Shown piece by piece: positions 17,044-27,416 of a stretch of 64,000 bases of DNA. Source of the stretch: Oscillospiraceae bacterium (GTDB lineage: Bacteria > Bacillota > Clostridia > Oscillospirales > Oscillospiraceae). Both the position numbers and the translations under genes were made by a program. Every line of letters begins with the position of its first letter. Within the stretch, counting starts at the first letter, position 1. The DNA is taken from assembly GCA_910575695.1 (NCBI GenBank), contig CAJTGJ010000007.1:1-64000 (forward strand), in the 5' to 3' direction. The notes under the pieces are model-generated. The model had not been told where the DNA came from, did no database searches, and was given only the letters and a program-made list of their open reading frames with translations.

Positions 17044-17514
17044 ATGTATGAGTATGTGAGCGATATTTTACGCGCCATGAAATTAGACCCCAAAGACGTG
17101 ATACTCATACGCCACGCACCCAATCACCCGGAGTTTATGGCGGCGCGAGAGGCCGGATTCATCAAGGAATATACGGCTATGCAGGAGGCGGGCTTCTCCA
17201 AAGGTAGGAATTATCTCATGGTTTTCATCGGGGAAGACACGACGCTCGCCCGCTATTATGAGACGTACCATATCGGCAGCATATTCCCGAACCGAAAAGG
17301 CCGCGTTCCGGAAGCCTACCCAAACAGGAAAGAGGAGACGGCAGAGGGCGACTTTATGGAACTTCGAGAGCAGCCGCTGCCTCCCGGATTGACTGGTTTT
17401 GCCATTGACTGGGGGAGGGGTACTGTACGTTGGCACCAGAAAGCGGAACGGGAGAAGCGTGTCGTCGAAATTCAAACCACCCAAAAGACCGAAAGAGGAG
17501 GAGCGCAGGTATGA
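17044..17514 (+). CDS. Hypothetical protein of HNH cassette
   Basis: I chose the ATG at 17044 because GGCGGAGG precedes it. The 156-residue product has the pattern DVILIRHAPNHPEFMAAREAGFIKEYTAMQE, then NYLMVFIGEDTTLARYYETYHIGSI. This resembles the N-terminal recognition part of some GIY-YIG or HNH nuclease-linked proteins, but no nuclease motif is present. Only its linkage to the HNH gene suggests a related role. Its stop overlaps the next ATG (ATGA). Confidence 0.55.
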   Translation: MYEYVSDILRAMKLDPKDVILIRHAPNHPEFMAAREAGFIKEYTAMQEAGFSKGRNYLMVFIGEDTTLARYYETYHIGSIFPNRKGRVPEAYPNRKEETAEGDFMELREQPLPPGLTGFAIDWGRGTVRWHQKAEREKRVVEIQTTQKTERGGAQV

Positions 17515-17816
17515 AGTTCATCGGCTACGACGGCGAAATAGAGCTTGAGGGCGCGACCGTCAAAATCAAGAAGGGGAAAAAGGACACAGGCCACACGGTC
17601 AGGCTTTCCGATGTTGTTTCCACAACGCTCCTCAAGCCCGGTCTGATGATGGCCGGGTGCTTGCATATCCAAGTGAGGGGCGCAAAGACCTATTCCGCTG
17701 TCGCCAATGCGACACACTACGCAACAGACCAGAATGCCATCTGTTTTAGAAAACCGCAGTATGATGAAGCGTTAGCGTTCAAAGAAGCTATAGACAAGGC
17801 TTTAGCCCAAAACTAA
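17511..17816 (+). CDS. DUF4429-like small protein
   Basis: The 101-residue protein starts at the overlapping ATG 17511. The beta-rich pattern IELEGATVKIKKGKK, GCLHIQVRG and NAICFRKPQYDEALAFKEAID fits the PH-like DUF4429/SHOCT-linked domain seen in small Firmicute proteins. It is the last gene of the cassette, and a terminator follows. Confidence 0.6.
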   Translation: MKFIGYDGEIELEGATVKIKKGKKDTGHTVRLSDVVSTTLLKPGLMMAGCLHIQVRGAKTYSAVANATHYATDQNAICFRKPQYDEALAFKEAIDKALAQN

Positions 17817-17830
17817 ATACGAAATCAGAA

Positions 17831-17859
17831 GGGCCTCGCGGCTATGCGAGGCCCTTTTT
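17831..17859 (+). terminator. Terminator closing the HNH cassette
   Basis: GGGCCTCGC (17831-17839), loop GGCTAT, GCGAGGCCC (17846-17854), five T. With the promoter at 16446 this makes 16446-17859 a self-contained transcription unit inside the tail operon, that is, a moron-like cassette. Confidence 0.85.
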
Positions 17860-17888
17860 CTATACCCAAATTGGGAGGAGGTGGAGCA

Positions 17889-20800
17889 TTGGAAAACCTG
17901 ACTGCGAGATTTAGCGTTCTGGATGAAATGAGCGCGATCATCGAACGCATAGCGCAGAGCGGACAGGATATGGCCGACCGCATCGAGAGGGCTGGGGCAG
18001 CGGCAGACAGCGCCTTTGGCAATATGTCAGCGCGGGCGGCAGCGGTAGCCCGGACAATAGACGGCGTAGCCACCTCCATAGACCAAGCAGAGGAGGCCCA
18101 AACAGACCTGACGGCAGCTATGGAAAGGGCCTCACAGACAATGGAGGAGCTTGCCGGAAACGATAATGTCTCCGCAGAGGCGAAAGAGGAGCTGGCAAGG
18201 GCAAGCGAGGAAGCGGAGGAGGCCATGAATGCGCTCACCGCAGCGCAGGAGCGGGCACAGCAAGCCATGGACGAATACGACCAACTTCTCGCCTCTGGCT
18301 GCGACAACCTCGACGAGCTTGAAGAGGCGGCCCAAAACGCGGCGGACGCTGCGCGGGAACTGGACGAAGCAAACAGGAGGGCCGCAGACGCTACAGACGA
18401 GCTATCCGATGCGACCGACCGGGCAGCGGACGAGGCAGAGGAGGGCAGCGAGAGGGGCCAAAAGGCGGCGGAGCAGCTTGCCACGGTGCTGACCTCCGCC
18501 GGGATAGCCAAGATGGTGTTCGAGCTGGCGGACGCTTACATGGAAGCGTCCGAGGCGGCGGCGGAGTTCGAGGTTGCCACCATGAAAATCTCCACCATCG
18601 CCGACACCACGCAGGTCTCCCTCTCGACCCTTTCTGGCGACCTTCTGGCCCTGTCTATGGCGACGGGCCAGAGTGTCAACGAATTATCGGAAGCCACCTA
18701 TTCTGCGCTCTCCGCAAGCGTAGAAACGGCTTCGGCGGTCGAATTTACCGCCACAGCGACCAAACTGGCTACAGGCGGATTTACCAGCTCCGCCACGGCG
18801 GTAGACGTACTCACAACGGCCCTCAACGCCTACGGGCTGGAAGCGAGCTACGCGGAGAACATTTCCGATATGCTCATTACGACCCAAAACCTCGGCAAAA
18901 CCACCGTGGACGAGCTGGCCGCCAGCGTTGGTAAAGTAATCCCCCTTGCCTCGGCCTACGGCGTGGAAATGGATAACCTCTCGACAGCCTACGCGGAGCT
19001 GACCAAGGGCGGTATTGCGACGGCGGAGGCCGGGACATACCTCAAGTCCATGCTGAACGAGCTGGGCGACAGCGGTAGCACTGTGTCCGCCGTTCTGACG
19101 GAGGAAACAGGCAGCTCCTTCTCCGAGCTGATGGATATTGGCTACTCGCTTGGCGACGTGATGGACGTGCTGGGTACAAGCGTCGGCGGGAGCGCGGGCG
19201 CGTTTAACGAGCTATGGAGCAGTTCGGAGGCCGGAATCGGCGCTTTGTCCCTCTACAATGCCGGGGCGGAGCAGTTCAACACCACGCTCGACGCTATGCA
19301 GACCTCCGCAGGAGCGACTTCGGCAGCCTACGCGACCATGACAGACACCACGGCCCACGCACAGGAGGAGCTGTCCAATGCGGCGGCGAACCTGCAAATC
19401 TCCATCGGCCAGCAAATCAACCCGCTCATTGAAAAGCTCTATGGGGCGGGGACTAATATGCTGAACCTTATGACAGAGTTTACGCAGGAACACCCGGTCG
19501 TCACCAAGGCTGTCGCAGCCATCGGAATCGGCCTCGGAGTGGCCGCTGTTGCCATGGTAGGAGTTACCGTTGCGACCTCCACCGCAATCCCGGCCATCGT
19601 TTCCTTCGGCGTAGCTCTGAACACCGCCCTCGGCCCGATAGGATGGGTGGCCGTAGGCGTTACGGCACTCACCGCAGCGGTCGCGGCCTTTATCGCTATG
19701 AACGAGGAGAATTTGGGCGAAACAGAGGGCATGACAGCAGCCACCCGCGCCCAGTATTACGAGCTGCAAGACCTCAACGCGGAGTACGAGCGAGCCTGTG
19801 AGCAGTACGGCGAGACCTCCGAGGAGGCCAGCAGGCTCAAGTATCAGGTGGACGACCTCTCCGCAGCTTTTGAGGCCAACAGGCAGACCGTGGAGGAGTT
19901 TGTCGCAGAGGTAGACGCGCTTTGCGAGAGCGTTCATTCCGTCTCGGCAGACTTCGACAGCGCCCTCGCGGACATCAACGCCAACGAAGTCGGGGCCATG
20001 TCCCTCATTCAGAAGTACGACGACCTCGCCTCCAAGACGAACAGGACGGCGGCAGAGGAAAAGGCCCTGCAAGCCGTCAATAAGCAGCTCGCAGCATCCT
20101 ACCCCGAAATCGCCGCCCAAATGAACAGCGCCAGCATGAGTACCGAGGACTATGTGGAGGCCATGCGGAAAGCCTGTGAAGCGGAGGCGGAGGAGGCCCG
20201 GCAGCAGCAGGCGCAGGAGACCTACATCGAAGCCCTCCAAAAGCGGGCGGAGCTGACCGACGAGCTGGCAAAGGCGCAGGAGAATGTCAACCTTGAGCAG
20301 CAGCGCATGGACGACATGAGCGGCTGGGATCACTTTTGGACTGGCGGCGAATGGGACGACCTTGAGGCATACCAAGCGGCCCTTGAGGAGCTGGAAGCGG
20401 CCATGGCCGAAAACGACGCGACTATCGCCGAAATCGAGCAGGGATGGGAAGACCTCGCGGAGGCAGAGGCGGAGGCGGCAGAGGCCACCGTCAGCTATCA
20501 GGACGCGGTAAACACGGCCCTATCCTCGGTACAGGGTGACATCGAAGCGCTTTGTGAAGCCTACGACGAAGCCTACGAGAGTGCCCGGAGCAGCATCGAC
20601 GGTCAAATCGGCCTTTTCGATACCATGAAGACCGAGACGGAGCTTAGTATCTCGGATATGCAGGCGGCCTTTGACAGCCAAATCGAGTATCTGAATACCT
20701 ACTCCGAGAACCTGCGCAAGGCGGCGGAATACGGCCTTGACGAGGGCCTTATTTCCTCCCTCTCCGACGGCAGCGAGGAGAGCGCTGGCTACCTCAACGC

Positions 20801-21560
20801 GATCATCGAGAACATCGAGGCGCTGGGGGACAGCAGCGCGGAGGCGCAGGCGTTCGTGGACGACTTCAATGCCTCCTTCCAAGAGGTGGAGGCCGCCAAG
20901 GACGAGTTCGCCACCACCGTCGCCACCATGGAGACCGACTTCGACACGAAAATGGCCGAAATCGAGGGGCGGCTGGACGAGGCCATAGACAACATGAACA
21001 TGGAGGCAGACGCAGCGGCGGCGGCCAAACAGACGATGGAGGCATACACGCAGTCCATCCGTGACGGAACGGCCAACGCCGTCAGCGCAGCGGAATCGGC
21101 GGCTAATGCGGTCTCGGCGGCTCTAAGCAGCTCCTACAGCGGCGGCGGAAGCGCCACCACTGTACCGGGCCACGCCAACGGCACCACATATGCCGAGGAC
21201 GCTTTTATTGCTGGCGAAAACGGGCCGGAGCTTATCCTCGGCAAGGCTGGTAGTACGGTATTCCCGGCGGACGAAACCGACCGCATTATCGACGCAGTTA
21301 CCAACAACTACGACGACTACTCCACCAGCTACACACTCGCAGCCCCGGCAACAGGAGCCGGAAATGAGGACGGCAGAGAGGAGCAGACCAAGCATATTAC
21401 CCTTGAAATCGCCGGCGGTTCGCCGATAGAGGTCAACGGCGGCAGCGGCACCAGCAAAGAGGACATTGTAGAAATCCTCGTTGCGAATCTCCGTCCGGCG
21501 CTTCTGAACCTCGTCAAGGACGAAATCTTCGAGGAAGGAGACGGCAGCTATGAACACTAA
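17889..21560 (+). CDS. Tail tape measure protein
   Basis: The TTG at 17889 is supported by AGGAGG 7 bp upstream; starting further upstream would run through the terminator. The product has 1,223 residues. The N-terminal 220 residues are coiled coil, Ala/Glu-rich. A TP901-type tape measure core follows ([59 protein letters not shown]). A hydrophobic segment at about 540-600 is likely membrane-active. A long coiled coil comes next, and the C-terminus ends in the [11 protein letters not shown] motif. It sets tail length; by the usual ratio the tail would be roughly 180 nm. Confidence 0.93.
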   Translation: MENLTARFSVLDEMSAIIERIAQSGQDMADRIERAGAAADSAFGNMSARAAAVARTIDGVATSIDQAEEAQTDLTAAMERASQTMEELAGNDNVSAEAKEELARASEEAEEAMNALTAAQERAQQAMDEYDQLLASGCDNLDELEEAAQNAADAARELDEANRRAADATDELSDATDRAADEAEEGSERGQKAAEQLATVLTSAGIAKMVFELADAYMEASEAAAEFEVATMKISTIADTTQVSLSTLSGDLLALSMATGQSVNELSEATYSALSASVETASAVEFTATATKLATGGFTSSATAVDVLTTALNAYGLEASYAENISDMLITTQNLGKTTVDELAASVGKVIPLASAYGVEMDNLSTAYAELTKGGIATAEAGTYLKSMLNELGDSGSTVSAVLTEETGSSFSELMDIGYSLGDVMDVLGTSVGGSAGAFNELWSSSEAGIGALSLYNAGAEQFNTTLDAMQTSAGATSAAYATMTDTTAHAQEELSNAAANLQISIGQQINPLIEKLYGAGTNMLNLMTEFTQEHPVVTKAVAAIGIGLGVAAVAMVGVTVATSTAIPAIVSFGVALNTALGPIGWVAVGVTALTAAVAAFIAMNEENLGETEGMTAATRAQYYELQDLNAEYERACEQYGETSEEASRLKYQVDDLSAAFEANRQTVEEFVAEVDALCESVHSVSADFDSALADINANEVGAMSLIQKYDDLASKTNRTAAEEKALQAVNKQLAASYPEIAAQMNSASMSTEDYVEAMRKACEAEAEEARQQQAQETYIEALQKRAELTDELAKAQENVNLEQQRMDDMSGWDHFWTGGEWDDLEAYQAALEELEAAMAENDATIAEIEQGWEDLAEAEAEAAEATVSYQDAVNTALSSVQGDIEALCEAYDEAYESARSSIDGQIGLFDTMKTETELSISDMQAAFDSQIEYLNTYSENLRKAAEYGLDEGLISSLSDGSEESAGYLNAIIENIEALGDSSAEAQAFVDDFNASFQEVEAAKDEFATTVATMETDFDTKMAEIEGRLDEAIDNMNMEADAAAAAKQTMEAYTQSIRDGTANAVSAAESAANAVSAALSSSYSGGGSATTVPGHANGTTYAEDAFIAGENGPELILGKAGSTVFPADETDRIIDAVTNNYDDYSTSYTLAAPATGAGNEDGREEQTKHITLEIAGGSPIEVNGGSGTSKEDIVEILVANLRPALLNLVKDEIFEEGDGSYEH

Positions 21561-22206
21561 CTACCAGATGTGGATAACAGGGAACGCAGAGCAAGAGAAA
21601 CTGCAAATCCCCGTTCTGCCTCAAAAGTTCAGCGTCTCCATCGGCAGCAAGAACACCTCTGTAGACGTGACTGGGCTGGGCGAGATCACCATTAAGCAGT
21701 CTCGCCCAGCCTACCAGTTCTCTTTCAGCAGCTTCTTCCCGCGCACCAACTTTCCCGGTATCGAGAATGTGCCGCTCACCGACCCGCAGCAGTGCGTGGA
21801 GCGGATAAACAGGTGGATTGAAAGCAAAAAGCCCGTCCACATCATCATCACCGGGGCCGGGATAAACGAATACTGCACCATTGAGAAGTTCAACCGCTAC
21901 GAGGAGGGCGGAGACGTAGGCACCATCTATTACGACCTCACCCTCAAGGAGTATAGGGAGGTCACCGTCCGGCAGGTCACGGTGGAGGGCAGCAAGGCCA
22001 CCGTACAGCCCGCAGAGACACGCGTGGACAACACCACCACCCCGAAAACCTACACCGTCAAGAAGGGCGACTGCCTATGGAATATCGCCAAGTCCCTTTA
22101 CGGCAGCGGAGCGGACTACACCAAAATCTACGAGGCCAATAAGGGCACCGTGGGCAGCAATCCGAACCTGATATACCCCGGACAGGTTTTGACCATACCA
22201 GAATAG
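21550..22206 (+). CDS. LysM baseplate protein (XkdP-like)
   Basis: The 218-residue protein starts 11 bp inside the tape measure gene. The N-terminal 150 residues match XkdP-like baseplate proteins ([40 protein letters not shown]). The C-terminus has a LysM peptidoglycan-binding domain ([19 protein letters not shown] to [10 protein letters not shown]). It links the tail tube to the baseplate hub and probably grips the cell wall. Confidence 0.88.
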   Translation: MNTNYQMWITGNAEQEKLQIPVLPQKFSVSIGSKNTSVDVTGLGEITIKQSRPAYQFSFSSFFPRTNFPGIENVPLTDPQQCVERINRWIESKKPVHIIITGAGINEYCTIEKFNRYEEGGDVGTIYYDLTLKEYREVTVRQVTVEGSKATVQPAETRVDNTTTPKTYTVKKGDCLWNIAKSLYGSGADYTKIYEANKGTVGSNPNLIYPGQVLTIPE

Positions 22207-22219
22207 GAGGCGAGCGGCT

Positions 22220-23209
22220 ATGGCGCAGGGAATCAATCTCACTGTCTACCAGAACGGCGGCGGAGGCGGGCTGGACATTACGCAGCTCGTCCAGAGCGTT
22301 ACATGGGCCGGGCGCAGAGGCAGCCCGGCCCGTACCCTTTCCGTCAGCCTCCTCGACGACGACGGCTACTGGCACGAGCGCAGCGGCATCGACGTGGAGG
22401 ACGGCTGGCAGTGCTTATTCCGATACAACGGGGAGGAGCTTTTTCGCGGCATCTTTATGAACCAGTCCGCCAGCCAAAGCAAGACCCTCACCCTCAAGGC
22501 ATACGACAACGGCATCTATTTGAGCAACAACCGGGACACGTTCGTATATGAAAGCAAAACCGCCGACGCGGTTTTCCGGGACGTTTGCAGCCGCTTCGGG
22601 CTTCCGACCGGGGACGTGGCTTCTTGTAGTTACACTATCCCTGACCTTACCAAGAAGAAGACCACAGGCTGGGACGCTATCGAGGACGCATTAAGCCTTG
22701 AGTTCGACAACACGGGGACGCGCTTTTTCGTCGTCAGTGACCAAGGCTCCATCTGCCTGCGAAAGAGGCAGGAGAACATTCTCCAATGGGTGCTGGAAAC
22801 GGGAGCCAACGTCTCCAAGTACAAGTACACCAAATCCATTGAGAACGTCCGTACCCGCATTAAGCTCTTGAGTGGAGAGGGGACGGCACTTGCACAGGCC
22901 AGCGACCCGGCGCTTGAGCAGAAAATCGGCATCATGCAGGAGATTGACACCCCGGACGAAACACTCAACAGCGCCCAAATCAACGCCCTGGCTAAGTCCA
23001 TGCTGCAAGAGAAGAAGACCCCGCAGCGCACCCTCTCGCTCACTAACTTGCTGGGCATACCAGACGTTATTGCAGGCGTGGGGGTGTTCATCATCATTCC
23101 GCACATCGACATCAACAGGACGCTCTATGTGGATTCAGACACCCATACATTCAAGGATAATCTGCACACCATGTCGCTCGACCTCTCGTGGGCGGCGGAC
23201 GCTGCGTAA
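22220..23209 (+). CDS. Baseplate hub protein (XkdQ-like)
   Basis: The 329-residue protein contains ITQLVQSVTWAGRRGSPARTLSVSLLDDDGYW, GEELFRGIFMNQSASQSKTLTLKAYDNGIYL and NNRDTFVYESKTADAVFRDVC. These are the signatures of XkdQ/gpD-like hub proteins. It forms the central hub below the tube. Confidence 0.88.
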   Translation: MAQGINLTVYQNGGGGGLDITQLVQSVTWAGRRGSPARTLSVSLLDDDGYWHERSGIDVEDGWQCLFRYNGEELFRGIFMNQSASQSKTLTLKAYDNGIYLSNNRDTFVYESKTADAVFRDVCSRFGLPTGDVASCSYTIPDLTKKKTTGWDAIEDALSLEFDNTGTRFFVVSDQGSICLRKRQENILQWVLETGANVSKYKYTKSIENVRTRIKLLSGEGTALAQASDPALEQKIGIMQEIDTPDETLNSAQINALAKSMLQEKKTPQRTLSLTNLLGIPDVIAGVGVFIIIPHIDINRTLYVDSDTHTFKDNLHTMSLDLSWAADAA

Positions 23210-23224
23210 GGGGGAGGCGATAAT

Positions 23225-23659
23225 GTGGCACAGACCAACAGCAGCGGGAACGAAACCAGCCTCAAGCAGCTTTTTCAGAGTATGATACCGGGCGGCCCGG
23301 AGCTTATGGAGGGCAAGGTCATTCAGATTAACCCCCTCAAAATCCAAATGACCAACGACGAAAAGCACATTATAAATGAGCGCATTACCATCGTCCCGTG
23401 GCACCTCACCGACTACAAAACCAGAGCCACCTACCGCAAGATGGACGGAACGCTGGATAGCTGGACGAAAAACGATGGTTCCCATGCCGACCCGATAGGC
23501 GGAACGCACGTCCACCATGGGGAAGACTTCAACCTCTACAATGGCATTATCGTCGTCCACAACGCCCTGCGCGTAGGCGACAAGCTGCACATTCTCGCCC
23601 TCAACAATGGGAAGCTCTACTATGTGCTTGACCGTGTGGCCGGGCAGGAGGTGATTTAG
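23225..23659 (+). CDS. Baseplate protein XkdR-like (DUF2577)
   Basis: A GTG at 23225 begins a 144-residue protein. The pattern ELMEGKVIQINPLKIQMTNDEKHIINERITIVPWHLT and the C-terminal LRVGDKLHILALNNGKLYYVLDRV fit DUF2577/XkdR. HVHHGEDFNLYNGIIVVHN lies between them. Its stop overlaps the next GTG. Confidence 0.82.
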   Translation: MAQTNSSGNETSLKQLFQSMIPGGPELMEGKVIQINPLKIQMTNDEKHIINERITIVPWHLTDYKTRATYRKMDGTLDSWTKNDGSHADPIGGTHVHHGEDFNLYNGIIVVHNALRVGDKLHILALNNGKLYYVLDRVAGQEVI

Positions 23660-24129
23660 TGAAGGAGAGCGTATATATTCCCCTCCTCGTGACGCAGGTG
23701 GAGGAAGCGGCGGAGCCGCCCTCTAAGACCTACCGCCTCGACTTGGAGGAGGGCCGCATACTCGGTATTGTGGACGGTCAAGAGGCCGTCCGGCAGGCCA
23801 TCCACAAGGCGATCATCACCCCGCGCTGGAAGTGCCTGATATACGACAACCAGTACGGCAGCGAGATCGAGGCGGCGGTCATTCAGAGCCAAGGACGGGC
23901 CAACCGCGATTATATCGAGGCGGTCGTCCCCGGATTTGTCCGGGACGCGTTGCGCCCGGACAGCCGCGTTACGCTCGTCTACAACTTTGTTTTCGCATTT
24001 ACGCCGGAGGAAAAGGCAGAGCGTTTCCCTGCCCTCTATGATCTCATGGGGGACGAGGGCGACACCGTTTTCGTCGCCTTTGACGCGGACACCATCTACG
24101 GCACAGTTCAGATAAAGGAGGTGATTTGA
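23659..24129 (+). CDS. Baseplate protein XkdS-like (DUF2634, gp25-type)
   Basis: The 156-residue protein starts at a GTG overlapping the upstream stop. It has the gp25/DUF2634 core: GRILGIVDGQEAVRQAIHKAIITPRWKCLIYDNQYGSEIE and FVFAFTPEEKAERF. It is a wedge component of the contractile baseplate. Its TGA overlaps the next ATG. Confidence 0.85.
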   Translation: MKESVYIPLLVTQVEEAAEPPSKTYRLDLEEGRILGIVDGQEAVRQAIHKAIITPRWKCLIYDNQYGSEIEAAVIQSQGRANRDYIEAVVPGFVRDALRPDSRVTLVYNFVFAFTPEEKAERFPALYDLMGDEGDTVFVAFDADTIYGTVQIKEVI

Positions 24130-25259
24130 TGTTTGAGGACAGAACCGAAAAGAGGCTGATGGAGGAAGTTCTCGCTATAGCCCCGGAGGGCATCGACACC
24201 CGGCAGGGGAGCATCTTTTTCGATGCAGTTTCGGCCACGGTCAATAAGATAGCCAAGCTCTACACCGACCTCGACCGGGTATTTGAGACGGTATTCATCG
24301 TCACCGCCCACGACGAATACCTCGACCTCCGGGCAGCGGAGTACGGTATGAGCCGGAACGCAGCCACCAGCGCAAAGTACCTCTTTGTCTACGAGGGCAC
24401 CCGTCCGGCTGTGGGCTGGCGCTTTTTCCACAATGACAGCGGCTACTACTTTACCCTCTGCGAGGACGAGGACGGCAGCCTCTACCTTGAGGCGGAGACA
24501 CCGGGGACGGAATGCAACTACATCCAGAGCGGCGATATTGCCGTCCCCTGCGACACCGTCCAAGGCATGACCTCGGCCAGCTTCGGCCCGGTCTACGGTG
24601 AGGGCTACGGCACCGACACAGAGGACGACGATCACCTCCGCAACCGTATCTTCGAGAAGATAGCAGGCCCCGCAGAGAACGGCAACCGACAGCACTATAA
24701 GACGTGGTGCGAAAGCATCGACGGCGTGGGCCGGGCCATTATCTTCCCACTTTGGTACGGGCAGAACACCGTCAAGGCGGTGCTTATCAGTCCAGACGGC
24801 CTCCCCGTGGCGGACAGCGTAGTGGAGGAGGTACAGCGGTACATTGACCCGGCGGACGAGGGCATGACCGTTGAGGTGGACGGGAAAACCTACGTCTTCG
24901 GCGACGGCAGGGGAAACGGGCAGGCGAATATCGGGGCGCACTTTACAGCGGTAGCGGCCACAGCCCTGCACATCGACCTATCCTTCACGGCGGAGCTTCC
25001 GGCCAGCCAAACAGCAGAGAACGTACAGCAGGCCGTCACAGAGGCCGTTACAGAATACCTCAAGGGGCTTGTGCTGGACGCAACAGACGGCACGACCATC
25101 ATCGTCCGCATCAGCGCCATCGGCGCTATTCTCGCTGGCCTCACCACATACCTCATTGACTACGCAGACCTCACCGTAAACGGGGAGGAGGTCAATGTCC
25201 GGCTGGCGGCGGACGAGGTGCCTGTGCTGGGGGAGGTGAACGTCGATGTCCTACCTTAA
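24129..25259 (+). CDS. Baseplate J-like protein (XkdT)
   Basis: The ATG at 24129 overlaps the TGA of the preceding gene (TGATG). The 376-residue product is a typical baseplate J: APEGIDTRQGSIFFDAVSATVNKIAKLY, YLDLRAAEYGMSRNAATSAKYLF, GPVYGEGYGTDTEDDDHLRNRIFEKI and SIDGVGRAIIFPLWYG. It forms the wedge that triggers sheath contraction. It overlaps the next gene by 14 bp. Confidence 0.92.
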   Translation: MFEDRTEKRLMEEVLAIAPEGIDTRQGSIFFDAVSATVNKIAKLYTDLDRVFETVFIVTAHDEYLDLRAAEYGMSRNAATSAKYLFVYEGTRPAVGWRFFHNDSGYYFTLCEDEDGSLYLEAETPGTECNYIQSGDIAVPCDTVQGMTSASFGPVYGEGYGTDTEDDDHLRNRIFEKIAGPAENGNRQHYKTWCESIDGVGRAIIFPLWYGQNTVKAVLISPDGLPVADSVVEEVQRYIDPADEGMTVEVDGKTYVFGDGRGNGQANIGAHFTAVAATALHIDLSFTAELPASQTAENVQQAVTEAVTEYLKGLVLDATDGTTIIVRISAIGAILAGLTTYLIDYADLTVNGEEVNVRLAADEVPVLGEVNVDVLP

Positions 25260-26211
25260 CCCGCCATACCCCAACAACTTCCAAGAGCTATGCGCGGCCA
25301 TGCCCCTTTTCTACCTCGACGTGTTTGAAATGCGGGCCATCCTCCGGGCGCAGGGGCGGTTACTGGACGGCGCTTGCGCAGGGCTTGAGGAGATCGTAGA
25401 CGCGAACTTCATCCTCACGGCGAACGAGGCCACGATACGCCAATGGGAAAGGGTGTTCAAAATCACCTACAAGAGCCACCTCACCCTCGAACAGAGGAGG
25501 CGCGTCGTCATTGGCTATATCATCGGCTTCGGCCACATCGGGGAGCCGGAGATACGGGCTATAATCGCCCAGTACACTCCAAATCACGTCGATTTTGACT
25601 TCATGCGAGGCCTCATTACCATCTTTATCGACGGGGAGATATTCGACGAGGACAATATGCTCAACACCCTCCTCCGCCGGATTCCAGCCCACCTCGGCCT
25701 CAGCATAACCGTCCACGTCCGCAGGGAGTACAGGCAAGACCTCATTCTCCTGCAGGGCGGAGCGGCCACCATCCACATCCACGGCGACCCCGCAGAGACG
25801 AGGGAGACCATCACCTCCATGCTCTTGCTTTCGCAGAGCGCAGCAAGCGGCCCGGTATTCACCAGCGACACCCCGACCGTCGCATGGACAGCCCGGACGC
25901 AGTACAGCTTGCAGCAGAGCGGCGCGATCATGGCGGACAACGACGGCGGAGACACCCCGCAAGTCCATCGAACCGCCACGGTAGCCACCCCATTGACGCA
26001 GAGCGGCGCGTCTACATCCGGCAGCGACGGGGGAGATACGCCACCAGTCCAGAGAACCGCCACAGGAGCCGCTACCGTGGCGCACAGTGGCTTCGGCGGA
26101 GCGCAGGCGACAACAGATATACCCGTAACAAGGCGGGCCTCCACGGGCCTTGAAAAGGCCGCTGGGGGCCTGCTTTGCTATACGCACATCAAATCCAAGC
26201 GCATCGACTAA
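25246..26211 (+). CDS. XkdU/YmfQ-like baseplate protein with repeat tail
   Basis: The protein has 321 residues. The first 190 match the YmfQ/DUF2313 family (LPFYLDVFEMRAILRAQGRLLDGACAGLEEIVDANFILTANEATIRQWE and the IGFGHIGEPEIRAII segment). The last 120 residues are an unusual Thr/Ser/Gly/Asp-rich extension with two 28-residue repeats containing GGDTPxVxRTAT. The extension may carry an interaction surface for the tail fibre encoded next. Confidence 0.82.
   Translation: MSYLNPPYPNNFQELCAAMPLFYLDVFEMRAILRAQGRLLDGACAGLEEIVDANFILTANEATIRQWERVFKITYKSHLTLEQRRRVVIGYIIGFGHIGEPEIRAIIAQYTPNHVDFDFMRGLITIFIDGEIFDEDNMLNTLLRRIPAHLGLSITVHVRREYRQDLILLQGGAATIHIHGDPAETRETITSMLLLSQSAASGPVFTSDTPTVAWTARTQYSLQQSGAIMADNDGGDTPQVHRTATVATPLTQSGASTSGSDGGDTPPVQRTATGAATVAHSGFGGAQATTDIPVTRRASTGLEKAAGGLLCYTHIKSKRID
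25915..26082 (+). repeat. Two tandem 84-bp coding repeats
   Basis: Two adjacent 84-bp units start with CAGAGCGGCGCG at 25915 and 25999. Each encodes 28 residues centred on GGDTPxVxRTAT. The units have diverged at many positions, so this is an old duplication within the C-terminal tail of the XkdU-like gene. Confidence 0.65.
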
Positions 26212-26238
26212 ACCGAACCGAAAAAAGGAGGAAACAAA

Positions 26239-27162
26239 ATGCCTATCGAGCCTACCAGAATTTACGAAGACGGCAGCTACCAGTGCTTGCCAGGGGCCGC
26301 GCTGATTGCAAAAGTCCTCGCCGGGCGCTGCCAGATGAACTACACACGGGCCACCGTTGGGCAGGGAACCATCCCGGAGGGCACCTCGCCCAAGACCCTC
26401 GCGGAGCCGCCCGGATATGTGATGGACGCGAAAATCGCCGCCATCACGAACCCCATCGACGGCGAGTGTCAGGTCACAGTCCAGATTTACAGCGCGGATG
26501 TTGAGACGGGATTCTACGCCACGGGCATTATGCTATACGCGGAAGACCCTGACCTCGGGGAAGTCCCGTACACCTACCTCAAGTTGGAGGAGGGGCTGGA
26601 ATGGATTCGCCCGGCCAGCAGCGCCATCGGGAAGCTGGCGACCTTCGACCTGATTGTTGCCGTCGGCGCGGTGGACGCAGTTTCGGCCAATATCGCCCCG
26701 GATGCAGTCGCCACCTACGAGGCGGTCAAGCGCCTTATGGAGGAACACGACACCAGCGACAGAGCGCACAGCGGCCTCATTTTGCGCATTAAAGCCATGG
26801 AGCTGGCCGTCAACGGCAGCAACACCATCATCGGGGACGGCGACCCCACATCCGAGACCGTGGGCCGCAAAGGACAGCACTATATCAATGCGGATACCGG
26901 GAATGAGTTTGTCTGTAACGGCATCGGCGAGGGTGGCTACATTTGGGAGCCTGTAGCAGCCGGGCAGTCCATCCGCGATCAGCTCGCGGCGAGCGCAGCG
27001 AACGAAACAACCATCGACGACGTGAATACCCGGCTGACCCTTTTGGAGCTGATGTATCGGACGCAGGTTTCCGGCAACCCCTTCACGGTGTCCTTCTCTG
27101 ATATGTCCGGCCTGCTGGTGACGGGTGTATGGAATGAGACGTTGAAGCGGGTGGAGTTCTGA
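26239..27162 (+). CDS. Tail fibre protein
   Basis: The 307-residue protein starts after AAAAGGAGGAAACAA. The N-terminal 150 residues look like the baseplate-attachment domain of clostridial phage tail fibres (YTRATVGQGTIPEGTSPKTLAEPPGYVMDAKI, ETGFYATGIMLYAEDP). The middle is helical. The C-terminus is a short beta segment (FTVSFSDMSGLLVTGVWNETLKRVEF). It probably carries the host-contact function together with the variable protein at 29650. Confidence 0.75.
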   Translation: MPIEPTRIYEDGSYQCLPGAALIAKVLAGRCQMNYTRATVGQGTIPEGTSPKTLAEPPGYVMDAKIAAITNPIDGECQVTVQIYSADVETGFYATGIMLYAEDPDLGEVPYTYLKLEEGLEWIRPASSAIGKLATFDLIVAVGAVDAVSANIAPDAVATYEAVKRLMEEHDTSDRAHSGLILRIKAMELAVNGSNTIIGDGDPTSETVGRKGQHYINADTGNEFVCNGIGEGGYIWEPVAAGQSIRDQLAASAANETTIDDVNTRLTLLELMYRTQVSGNPFTVSFSDMSGLLVTGVWNETLKRVEF

Positions 27163-27416
27163 TGAACGAGCTTATCAATTTCTCCCTCCCGGCAGGAAAG
27201 CTCTCGTGTTTCGTCGGGAACCTCTTTACAGAGCTTGAGCCTCCGTGCGAAAAGGAACAATTCTCGGACGGCCTTATCCTTTGCGGACGCACACCCGCCG
27301 GGCGGGAGGCTATGCTTCTGATTGGCGCGGATAGGTGTACTTTCATCGGGAACGCGGAGGACTACAACGCGGCCCGGAATAGCCGCTGCCCCGCCCGGAG
27401 GTGCTGCTATGGCTGA
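27162..27416 (+). CDS. Small hypothetical protein between fibre and avd genes
   Basis: The 84-residue protein has an ATG that overlaps the tail fibre stop (TGATG), and its end overlaps the avd start. The C-terminal RCPARRCCYG is Cys-rich. I do not recognise it. Tight coupling suggests it belongs with the tail fibre, perhaps as a small chaperone or fibre-tip part. Confidence 0.55.
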   Translation: MNELINFSLPAGKLSCFVGNLFTELEPPCEKEQFSDGLILCGRTPAGREAMLLIGADRCTFIGNAEDYNAARNSRCPARRCCYG

